Source: Rhabditoides inermis (lineage: Eukaryota > Nematoda > Chromadorea > Rhabditida > Rhabditidae). Taken from it: DNA of 64,000 nucleotides. The stretch spans positions 341,001 through 405,000 of the forward strand of contig CAWZYM010000214.1 in NCBI GenBank assembly GCA_963966185.1, given 5' to 3'. The notes beneath the pieces are model-generated. The model was not told where the DNA came from, ran no database searches, and saw only the letters and a program-made list of their open reading frames with translations. The position numbers and the translations under genes are program-made. Shown one piece after another: positions 11,845 to 22,600 of the stretch (position 1 is its first letter; the number at the start of each line of letters is the position of its first letter).

Positions 11845-13448
11845 TCAGAAGTGGTTGCGGTGCTGGTGCCAGTCGAATGGCGGGCGGGTGGGCTGGGAAG
11901 ACCAGGCGATAGGGCGGGAAGGAATCGAGCGCGGCTGCAGGTCCTGCAAGAGAACGGATTTGCTATCACAATAACTCTAGTTACTAGTTATCACCACAGT
12001 CCAGTAGCTATCACAAAAAAAACAATACGGAATGCTACTTACTAGTTACTAGTTACCACCACCCACCACAGTCAATGAGTAACTATTACATGAATAGTCG
12101 CTTCATATCATTCTTCTTCTTTCCCCGCGGCGTGCGGTCGGGTCTTCATTTTGCCCCGCCGCTGCCGGATGATCGGGCGCATCGACAAGAATCCTTCCCA
12201 AGACATCCATTGAGCCGGCGGGAAGTAGCTCATGTGGAAGCAGTTCAGGCGCGAGGAGATACTATGTGCAAAGCAAAGGAGTCTCCGGCGCTGTCACATC
12301 AACAATGGTACTCTAATGGTTTATGGAAAGAATATCGATCAAGTATCGGAGAATTATCGATCAAGAATCGTCTTCCGCCACTAACCTCGTCTGCCCAACT
12401 GTCTTTCCCCGGCGTTAGCCCATAAGATCTTGGCCCACTGTATGCTTCCTATCCTATCATTGTGATTGTGATTGTCATATTCAGCTATAACGATTCCGGA
12501 TAAACACTTGACTTGACTTGACTTGATATCATTAGGATTGTGTTGTCATATTCAGACATAACGAATCCGGATAAACGATTGATTGATTGATGAATACTCT
12601 GTCTCACCTTCATCCAGTCCGCGAGCAGGGGCCTGGGCGGGGCGCTTCCCCTGCCCCTCTGTCCGCCCCTCTCACCCTCCACCTTCTTGTACATCTTCGA
12701 AGCGAACACCGCGCGCCCGCACTGGTTGCACTCCTTCGCCTTGTTCGCGAACACCTGCAATCAATCGATAATCGATAATCAATCGATACTCGATCGATAA
12801 CACTCACCCTGTCGGAGCGCCAGCGGTGACCGCACTGGCAGTTGAACTCGCCGCTGCTCTCGCGATCTCCCTGGTACGGCGTCGGCGCGTTCGAGGCGCG
12901 CTGAAAATCAATCAATCGATAAATCGATAAATCGATAATCACTCACCGAGGGACAGTCGCGAATCATGTGGCCCTTGATGTTGCACCTATGACAAACGTA
13001 GTCCCTGTAGGGCACCTGGCGAGTCTGTCGCAGCTCCTCGAATAGCTGAAAAACGATAAATCAATAAGTCAATAAACGTATGGTGAAAAAATGAATCAAA
13101 TTTGGTAGAGCAGAATACTATTTCATTTCGACACCACAGTAAAAATCAATAAATCACTGATCACTTATCAACTAGTCGATAATGTGACGTCACCTCCGAT
13201 TCGATGTCGTCCTCGGTGGACAGAGTGACGTTGGAGGAAGAGGCCATCGAGTCGACGCGGTAGCGCGGCATCGGCGTCGGCGACTGCTGCAATATTCAAA
13301 GTACAGTAACCCTGGGGAGAATACCGTATTCCTAGAGCTACCGTACCTGCCAGTGGAGGGTGGGCTGGGGCGGCGGTGAGGTGGAGTTGGTGTGAAGGCT
13401 GGCCAGGTAGGCCGTCAGGTTGATTACGTACTGATCGTAGGCGTTCAT
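11845..13448 (-). CDS. ZCCHC24-like zinc-knuckle protein
   Basis: Probable RNA-binding protein. Six exons (13347-13448, 13194-13286, 12947-13045, 12808-12900, 12608-12754, 11845-11943), all phase 0, give 210 residues; human ZCCHC24 has about 240. A CCHC knuckle, CHRCNIKGHMIRDC, follows RQVPYRDYV, like the VPYVEYICHCCQTKGH of ZCCHC24. The next exons give TPYQGDRESSGEFNCQCGHR and NKAKECNQCG, the 3CxxC-type zinc ribbon. The terminal LCEKC pair of vertebrate ZCCHC24 is missing; the protein ends DWHQHRNHF, where His residues might substitute. The start is the ATG right after a CTTCAG site, so it may be trans-spliced there or preceded by a 5' exon. Confidence 0.85.
12413..12592 (+). repeat. Short retroposon-like repeat, tandem 3' ends
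   Basis: Two successive copies of the tail ATTCCGGATAAAC followed by short (TTGAC)n or (GATT)n runs, with GCGTTAGCCCATAAG at the start. This matches the family at 29200-29280, 22421-22484 and, inverted, 42241-42328. It lies in the last intron of the ZCCHC24-like gene. Confidence 0.7.
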
Positions 13449-15099
13449 CTGAAGACGTTCACGTTTCGAAAACATACGAAGAGGCAGAAGCGCGCGCGGT
13501 CGCGGCGCGGCAAGTGATGACAAACCGGGTTACGGTAGCGCCAAGGAGTCACAAGAGAGTTTCGAAAACATACGAAATGTCGAAAACGGGCGACGAGAGA
13601 AGAGTGCGCGAAAAAAACGAGCGGAAATGAGGGATGATGCCGAATATGCAAATGCGGGTAACCGGAAAGTCGGATGCGTGGGTGAAAGAGGGAGAAGCGG
13701 AATTCCGGCGTCTCCCAGTCTCGCCACAAATAATAGTCATCAGTGATCACACTACAACACACAATTGATTATTGATATCGATCCCAGAAATATGTGATGC
13801 TACGAGATGCTGACACAATGAATGAGTACATCAACAGAAGAGAGGATGTACCCGGAACGGATCCCGTCAGAACGTGTGCTGACAACAACTCGACTCCGCG
13901 AACGCGTTCGAAACAGTGACCGAATCCGGCTATCAGCTTATCAGAAGTGATTCATAATCACAAATATGGCGAGAAGGCGGTTTGGAGAGGAGAGAGAGAG
14001 AGAGAGAGAGAGAGGAAAGAGAAGAGAGAGAGAGAGGAGAGAGAGAGAGAGGCGCCTCTCCTAATATGGAGGAGGAGGCGGCATAGTGACACGCGTACAC
14101 ACTGCTCGCTGTCCATTGCGAAACATTGCGTGAGTGAGAGAGTGAGAGCGACTGGTAAGAACGCGCTGTCCCCTGCGGCCGGCCGAGTGATTTCGACACC
14201 AGAATACGCGCACCAATCGCCGTTCGATGACGTCATCGCACTCCGACCTATCCGAGGCGAGTGCGCACTGACCTCACTTTTGCGTATAGTTTCGAAAATG
14301 GTGAACTCTTTCGACTCACTCTCGCCGTTTTGCACGCACAAAAACACTACGCAGTCTCACTCTCTGCAGTGATGACGAAACATTGCCTTATCTCACTGCC
14401 GCAAACGACCCCTTGCAACCAGTCGTACTCAACACTTCTCTGGCGTCACTCACCAATCAATCATGACGTCATCATCAATAATAAAGGTGTAACAAGTCGC
14501 AAAATGTGGGTGCAAGCGACCGCTCGGTACCGATCAGCTGTGTGCGAGTGTGTGTAGTCTCTCTCTCTCTCACTGAGGGGGCGGGGCCGCATCTTTTCGA
14601 AATTATTCGAATCGCTCCACGCACCTTGTGGCTCTAGCTGGCAGCCTCTCTCTTTCTTATCGGAAGTACTCTTGCACATGCAAAATGAGGGATGAGTAAA
14701 CAAAAGTGCAACCGGTACACAAAGCAAATCTCACAAACCGCTCCCGGATATGCACTTTGATGATGCAAGAGAGACCACACACGAAGCAAAGGGGTTGCAA
14801 CCAACTCATTCGCATTGATCCACCGATATGCGTTCTGCGACACAACATTACTTGAGCGGGGCGAATTCCGGTGCGGTGAGTCAGAGCGATAGCCAGTCTC
14901 ACTCGGGTCTCTCTCTCATCTCACCCCACTCACACACCCACTGTTGACACACTATCTGGCACCACGCATGTAATCATAAATACTCATCGCTCTACTCTTA
15001 TTATAGAACTACATCAACAACACGTACTAGTAAGTAGAAAGACAGTCGTTTATTCATACAGATGCTAGATATGATTTATCGATCGAAGGTCGTGGCGGC
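13449..15099. other. Intergenic region upstream of the ZCCHC24-like gene
   Basis: No exon chain found. Holds GA tracts (13989-14052), the CT run near 14558-14572, and several CG-rich 20-40 bp blocks that could be promoter elements. The 3' UTR of the 15100-16655 gene enters from the right. Confidence 0.55.
15049..15054 (-). terminator. Polyadenylation signal, secreted protein A
   Basis: AATAAA on the minus strand, about 45 bases after the TAA stop at 15100-15102. Confidence 0.7.
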
Positions 15100-16655
15100 T
15101 TAGAAGCGCTTGGGGGCGCAGCACACGCACTGGGTGGTGGCGGTCTGAAAATGAGAGAATCAGCATCGATCGATAAATCAATAAATCGATCGCCACTCAC
15201 CACGTCATCGGTGGGCTCGTGCTTGAAGAGAGCGCCGAAGACCTCGTTCTGAAAGTACCGTGAAAATACCATAGTGGATTCAATCTACAGTATCCCTTTT
15301 GACTACCGTACCGCGTTGGTGTGCGCGTTGCGGGAGGCGACACGGCAGCACGTCTGGCACGACTCCTGCGAGTTGTTGGCGGAGAAACTGCAAACCACCG
15401 TATGCATATTTTCATGTACCGTAACCCTACAGTACTCACCGGCTCTCATCTACCGTAACCATACAGTACTCACCGGCACCGTATGCATATTCTCATGTAC
15501 CGTAACCCTACTCACCGGCAGTACTGCCTCTTGTAGTGGTGGGGCTTGGAGGGGCGAGGACGGGGGTAGTACGAGGGACGTCCGTAGCCTCCGTAGCCTC
15601 CGTTTCCGTAGTGGTGGCGGCGGCGGCCTGAAAACGTACGCAACGTATCGTGGAAACGTATTAGTACTAGTAGCGTTAGTGAAAATAGCAATGAGATGGG
15701 AGTGGAAGAGGAGTGTGGAAGAGAAATGAGAGTGGCAGAGAAGGAGAGAAGTGAGAGTTCTGAGTGGCAGAGGAGTGTGGCAGAGGAGTGTGGAAGAGGA
15801 ATGAGAGTGGAAGAGGAGTGTGGAAGAGAATGAGAGTGGCAGAGAAGTGAGAGTGGAAGTGGCGTAAGAATGGCAGAGGGTTTGTATTGCGAGGGCCACT
15901 GATTGACCAGTCGTGCTACCAGAGAGGGAGGGTGGAAGAGGCTCGAGCTAGAGAAGCGGAAGGACCTACCGCGGTGCTCGTCCTCCTCGTCCTCGTCCTC
16001 CTCCTCTGCTCCCTCCTCCTCCTTGTCCTCGTCGTCCTCCTCGTCCTCGGTCACCATCAGCGGGAACGAGGCGTGCGCCGAGCAGTACGCCACTGCAAAC
16101 CATACTATGTCAATCACTCGCCATACGGTATGACGAATCTCTGATAAAGATAACTGTTTCTATTTTGTTTTAACAAGCAATTGAACTCGATGATGTTTCT
16201 CAGGTCTCAAGATCTCTGGCGATTTGAAGAGTGAGCTTTTCGTTGAACTGAATCCACGAAACGAATGATTGGCTAGCTGATCGGGAATGAGTGAAACGTA
16301 TCTCGAAACGTATCCCCCTGTGAAACGTACCATCGTAGTTGGGCACGGCATAGAGGGGGTACTGCTGCTGCTGGGGGTAGTAGCCATAGGCGGCGGCCGG
16401 CGCCGCGGCAACCTGACCGTACTGAAATACGAAGTACAGTAACCCGTACCCCCAATTCAATCTACAGTATCCTTACCGTCTGCTGAGCGGGCGCGGCGGC
16501 GACCTGTCCGTAAGCGGCGGGTTGCTGCTCCTGCGCCGGCACGCCGTACTGAAATATTCAGAGTACAGTAACCCAGTGCGAGTACCGTATACCTTGTCGT
16601 GCTGGGCGAGGACGGCGCAGACGACGACGGCGGCGAGTGCGAGGTGGCGGATCAT
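15100..16655 (-). CDS. Secreted Gly/Tyr/Gln-rich CxxCC protein A
   Basis: A secreted protein of unknown function. Eight exons (16593-16655, 16477-16548, 16331-16421, 15970-16092, 15516-15627, 15312-15387, 15201-15248, 15100-15144) give 209 residues. A clear signal peptide (MIRHLALAAVVVCAVLA) is followed by YGQVAAAPA repeats, a ~25-residue acidic run, a Tyr/Gly/Arg/His-rich segment, then SQESCQTCCRVASRNAHT, NEVFGALFKHE and CVCCAPKRF. The last three blocks match [27 protein letters not shown] and KCLCCGPRR of the gene at 17842-19439, including the exon boundaries. The two are therefore divergently transcribed paralogues. A cuticle or matrix role is possible but is only a guess from composition. 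Confidence 0.83.
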
Positions 16656-17236
16656 TGCTGGATGATCGGATCGGATGTCGGATGCCTTCCCACCCCATCC
16701 GACCTGCCTTTATACTCCCGCGGCTCGTAGGGAGAGAGGGTGGGGGTGGGGCGAGCTAGTGGCCATCTCGCGTCGGCAGACCGTCTCATGGGAAACATGT
16801 GTGAATACAGTAGCGTGTGCGATAACTTCTCCAAGACTTGTATGAACATTGTTGGATAGTAGCTTTGAGAGACGATGAATCGGAAGAGTTCACATTAGCG
16901 ATGGGGTTCATAAATAGCAATCATAGCAATCCGACAAAACTACGTTTCAATCCATATTGTGGGCGATGTTTGTCCCACTGTGTACTGTCTTATGTCTCGA
17001 ATTGAAAATATATTTCACATAGTCCATGTCTGACATACAATTCAGTTTCATCATACCGTATACCGTACTCTTCCGCCCAATTTCGAAACTCGACATTCTC
17101 TCACAGCATTCCTCACCAATCAGCCGCCATCATCAGCCAATCACAACATGATCATTCTGCTACCCTGCTACTCAGGCGCTCCATCTCTCTCTCTATCTCT
17201 CTCTCTTTTTTTCCCCTCACTCTCTTTCTCTCTCTT

Positions 17237-17288
<52 letters not shown>

Positions 17289-17841
17289 TCCATATCTTCT
17301 TGCCCAATCGCACCACGCACATTCCATCCGCGAGTGCAGCGAATCAAAACATCACAAATGGCAACATCGAGACTTTGTGAAAGATCGAATATTGATTGAT
17401 TCGAAAGACCGTATTAGGAATACACATGTAATTTTTCATAATGAACATCTGCTTAGAAATCCTCAACTGAACGCTTCAAAGTCAGTTGTCTAAGACGGAA
17501 ATGGACACGTCTGCAGTCTACTATGCACTCACGCATCACACAGGAACTTCTCTCCCAACCACCGCTCGATCCACGCTCTCTCACCCTGCGCTCTCCCGCT
17601 TCACCCACTCTCTCGCTCTGTCCGCGCGCCCCTCCCTCTCCCCCCATCAGTCCACAGTCTGCCACCACTCGCTCCAACGCTCTCCCTGCTCTCACCGATT
17701 ACTGCCGTCCGCCGGTCTTGTCTGGTTTCTCGCAGGATGTGCAGTGTCTCCCTCCCCCTCCACACTCTGTCCCTCCCCTCCCTCTGTCCCTCCCCTCGTA
17801 TATAACCCCTCCCGCCCTCCCCACCAACCATCCATCCGAAC
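16656..17841. promoter_or_regulatory. Shared divergent promoter region of the paralogous secreted proteins
   Basis: About 1.2 kb between the two start codons. TATA boxes are visible for both: TATAAAG on the minus strand at 16708-16714 (about 55 bases before ATG 16655) and GTATATAA at 17798-17805 (about 40 bases before ATG 17842). The middle holds (CT)n runs at 17221-17283 and AT-rich sequence; no other gene was seen. Confidence 0.7.
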
Positions 17842-18344
17842 ATGTTCCGAGTGTGCTCCGCCCTCACCGTCCTGGCTGTCGCCTGCCACGCCGCGCCCGC
17901 CGCCGACGTGGGTTACGGTAGTACAGTAGTACTTGAACGTACAGTACTTTACAGTAACCTGTTTCAGTACGGCTACGGTCAGGCTGCCGCCGCGCCCGCC
18001 AACGATGTGAGTTTTTTTTTCCATTCAACCTTCTTTCATAATACCTGTTCTCAACTTACCCATATGCATAGCGTCATATGCATAGCTCAAACGTTCCCGT
18101 ACTTCTAATTCAATTATTTCTAATTATCACACTGATATAATACATTCTTACCTTTCTCTTATCTGGATTGAAGCTCTTTCTTACAGTACGCCCAATCTTT
18201 CTTACAGTACACTCAATCACTCTTACAGTACGCCCAGCCGGGGTACGGTCAGGCGGCGCCCGCCCTGGCTCCCGTCTCCTATGCGCCCGCCAACTACGGA
18301 TACTACCCGCCCCGTCCCGCGCCCGTGCAGGACCGTGAGTCCCT

Positions 18345-18391
<47 letters not shown>

Positions 18392-18404
18392 GTCTCTCTC
18401 TCTT

Positions 18405-18456
<52 letters not shown>

Positions 18457-19439
18457 AACATCCCTCGCAGGCAACGTGTGCGACCTGAAGGCCTCGATTC
18501 TGCTCGTCGCCGATGGCTCGTCTCGCCGCGGAAACACCAAGGCCGAGCGCGTCCGGTACGGTAACGAATTCAAACTACCGTACCCCCACCGTACCCCGTT
18601 TAGCTGCTCGGACATCGCCGCCGACGAGGATTCGTGCATGGTGTGCTGCCAGCACGCCGCCCGCCGCGATCGCAACGTCAAGAACGTGAGGATCTCTCTC
18701 TCCTTGCCTCTCTCTCTCACTCCCTCCCTCTCTCCCTCTCCATTCCTGGCGCACGGCAGCGCCTCCGAGTCTAGGGTACAGTACTCTGCCGTTCGAGAGC
18801 CTTGCGTGAAACTACAGACTACCGTTCCCTGGACGCTGTGGCGCATAGAGCCGGTACCACCTACCGCACCACCCACACTACCTACCGTACCCCCGCTACC
18901 GTACCCCCGTACCATACCGTCTTTAAGGCCGAGATCTTCGGCTTCATGGTGAACGTGGCCGAGCTGGACGTGTCCGATGAGTACGACCAGGAATACGTGG
19001 CTGCCCGCAAGAAGCGCGAGGCCGAGGAGACCAGCACCACCACCACCCCTGCCCCTGAGGAGGACGAGGTACGGCAGCTTACCGTATAGCCGTCTCGCTT
19101 ACCGTAGCCGTACTGTATTCATACTCTCGCTTTCAGGAGGACGACGCTGCGCCGATGAAGTGCCTGTGCTGCGGACCCCGTCGCACCGCCTCCGCTCCCG
19201 TTCACTATTACGGACAGCCCCAGCCCGCCCAGGCTTACGGACAGCCCGCCCAGGCCCCGGCCCAGTACGCCCAGCCCGCTGCCCAGGCCCCGATGCAGTA
19301 CGCCCAGCCCGCTGCCCAGGCCCCGGCCCAGTACGCCCAGCCCGCTGCCCAGGCCCCGGCCCAGACCTACGAAGCCGCGCCGGCCCAGTCTGCCCCGCAG
19401 CAGTACGCCCAGCCCGCCCAGGCGCCCGTTCAGTACTGA
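17842..19439 (+). CDS. Secreted Gly/Tyr/Gln-rich CxxCC protein B
   Basis: Paralogue of the gene at 15100-16655, secreted, function unknown. Seven exons (17842-17907, 17968-18006, 18229-18334, 18471-18555, 18604-18685, 18928-19068, 19137-19439) give 273 residues. The signal peptide is [20 protein letters not shown]. Next come [15 protein letters not shown] repeats, the core [25 protein letters not shown], a KKR basic site, a Thr/Pro/Glu stretch, KCLCCGPRR, and a ~75-residue tail of [11 protein letters not shown] repeats absent from the paralogue. Exon 3 has three in-frame candidate acceptors 21 bases apart (18187, 18208, 18229), so the protein may vary by seven or fourteen residues. Confidence 0.85.
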
Positions 19440-19698
19440 ACGCTGAACCCACTCTTACTCTAGCCTATTCTCTTCTGTAATAAACTCTCCTTTCTATCGT
19501 GAGTACACATTTATCCGGGTTGCACACGCACACACAAAATACGCCAAACATAATAACAGAGCGCGGAGACCATGACGATCACCAGCAGACAACACAATGT
19601 CCTCACAACAACACAAAACAACACGGCGCGCTAATACTAGAGCAGTAAAACTTGCAAACCAATAGAATAGAGATTGGGTAATGGGTATGTCTAGCTTC
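19440..19698. other. Convergent 3' UTR region
   Basis: 259 bp between the stop of secreted protein B and the stop of RBM39. It contains the first gene's poly(A) signal and CACACA-rich sequence; no other gene. Confidence 0.7.
19479..19484 (+). terminator. Polyadenylation signal, secreted protein B
   Basis: AATAAA 40 bases after the TGA stop. The convergent RBM39 stop codon is only about 215 bases further on. Confidence 0.75.
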
Positions 19699-22600
19699 TC
19701 ATCCATAGTATCCCTGTCCGGCTCCATACTGCGGGGGCGGGGGGAAGCCACCGTATCCCATGGGGGGAGGGGGCGGGGCGCCCATCATAGGGGGGATGCC
19801 TGCCATGGGAGGGGGAGGGGGAGCGGCAGCGGCAGGAACCTGCGGACGAGGCTGCAGCACTGTCAACGACTTCATCTGCAAGGAGTAAAATACTTTCTCT
19901 TTCTTTCTCTCCTCTCTCTCTCCTCTCACTCACCGCCTCTGGGAACAGCTCATGATAGCTCTGCACCGGCACGTAGTTGGCAGTGATCACCTACAATATT
20001 AGTGTATGATAGAAATAGAAAAAATCATGCTATTATTTTTCACAGTAACTGTGCATTCTACCAACAAACCATCAAACATACAATTGACAACTTCAAAAAA
20101 GCGATGCCGACCTTTCCGCTGAACCAGCGTCCGTGGAGTGCCTGTACAGACTTGTGGGCGGCAATCACCGTGGGACACTTGACGTACACGTTTCCCTGCG
20201 CAGACGCAGTGTCGACGTACACATGGAGAGCGCCGCCGTTGCGGTGACACTCCTCCACCACGTCTGCAACAACATCTCCACACTCTCTACTCGAACATGC
20301 ACATCCTTCATTCAAACCAACACAAAATCCATACTATTTCTAAACAATATTGAATCCATGTCTATACAATACTAGTCCACCACGTCTCGAACATCATCTT
20401 CTGATCCGCACAATCCATACGCACTCCTGCTCCTTCTCTCCCCCCACCCTCACCATCTCTGCTCCACACAATCCATACTATACAGAACATAAAACTACTG
20501 TACCCCCCCCCCCCCACTGACCCTCCTTGACGTCGTCGGCCCATCCGGGCTCGCTCTCGGTGGCGGGGTCGAACATGTTGCTGAGCATGAAGCACTGTGT
20601 GGCGATGGCGGGGATGGAGGCGTCGTGCTGCTGCGCCAGCGCGTCCTGCGTCGCCTGCGGAAGAACCACGCCGCCGCCTGAGAGAAACACATTAAGGCGA
20701 GGCCAGACTCGATTATGTATAAAGCCGCTTTATGATACAAAGACTTTTTCTGAGGGTCTTTTGCAAGCAAACGTAGAGTCTGACCTCTACTTTACTGGGA
20801 ATGAGAGGCATATTCGGTTTTCAAATGTAAAACATGACATGTTGCATGGCCAATCTGTTACGCAAACAACCATTCATGAAGCAATCTTTCCATACTCGCA
20901 AACTCCTATTGTCAGCGGTCGCACAATCTAATAATTAACAAAAGCATAATTATAAAACCCCTAATGACCGATAGCAAATACGTCTCATTAACAAATCATA
21001 AGAAGAAAATTGTGGTTACATGTTCAGAGGAAATGCGTGCCGGTACAAAATAATCCATAACCATTTCAAATACGTTACATGATTTCACCTTCATCTGACA
21101 ATCACACACCAAACAATCCTGGTGAACAATACTTGACCACTACTACCACTAACACGTGTAAGTCATTCCAACGACACAATCTATAGATCAATACCCTCAC
21201 ACTATCCAAAACACACGCTCTTCTACCCCTAGCCGATCGACTCACTCTGACTCACAGCCACGACTCGACTCACTCATCTCCCACCAATCAGTCTACACGT
21301 TCTTCTACCGCGTGCCCCTCGACTCACTCTGCGCGAGCTTGGCCATCAGCTCCATCCTGCCCCCCTGTCCGAGTGCGATGCCCTTGCCCGCGTCGCCCGT
21401 CACAGAGTCGAGCGAGCGCTGCTGCGTCTCACCCTCGTCCACCGTCGTGATCTACAAATAGTAGCGTTATAGTTAACTTCTTGTCATCAATCGTATGACG
21501 TGTATGTATCTCGCATACCCCTCCACCCTCCTCACCTTCATAGTCTTGCCGGCCAGCTCGAATCCGTTGAGCTGCTCCAGCGCCTTCGCCGCGTCCTCAG
21601 AGTACTTGAACTGAAACACAAACAACCCATTTATTGTTTTCTCTCAATTTTCAATTTTTATATGTGGCATTATGAAATAGCTCGAACTGGAAACGCAATC
21701 ATGCAGTTCGATCACTCATTATCTTTCTTATCTACATCACCCACCCCGATTGAGAAACTATCACATTTTCACGTAAACAAATATTCTGCATAGCGCTCGT
21801 GCACGTCAGTTTTTTCTCACGAATTACAAACTCATCGCATTCGCATTCCCCCGCACGCATTATGCCCCACCAACAAGTACGAAGTACATATAATATGTAT
21901 GTAGGAATTCAGTTATTTGAAGAAAAAAATCGATAAATCACCAACTCACCTTGACGTGCGCGAATCCCTGGCTGACTCCCTGCATGTCCATGAACAGCTT
22001 CAGCTCATCAATCTTGCCGAACGGATCAAAGATGCCTTGCAGCATAGAGTCTGCAAAAAATGGCTCTAGAAATACACTTCAATATCAATACAACGAAACA
22101 AAACGTTGCAGGTAAACAAATACAACTTACGCAGATTACGAATACAATTTTTCACAGTAAAACATGTTTTTATATTTCTCACTAAACTATATGCAGAATA
22201 CATAAGCACACACGACACACTCATCACTCACCAGTGATGTTGGGATGCAGGTTGGCGACCTTGAGTGTGACGGGGCCCTCGGATCCGGCAACGGGTCCGA
22301 AGCCGAGCGATCCGCCCACCGTGGCGGGCTGCGCGGCCGCGCGGTTCCGCTCCGCACACGTGCGCTGGATCACCAGCGGCGCGTCTGACATTCATTATTA
22401 ATTAACATAATACTTTCCTAGTGGTGTACCGTATGCACTTGTTGTATAGTCAGGATATAGCGATTCTGGATAAATGATTGATTGAATACTTTCAAATATT
22501 GAATTGCAAAATTGCAAGATTCCTTTTTTTTAAGTTATATCGTCAGTCTCACAGTCATCACGTTTGTGTGCCAACTGTATTCGAAATCATGATAACAACA

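Noticed and set aside
12070..12245. Possible extra exon of the ZCCHC24-like gene (MSYFPPAQWMSWEGF frame)
   Set aside because: No good acceptor, and the flanking exons already join in phase without it.
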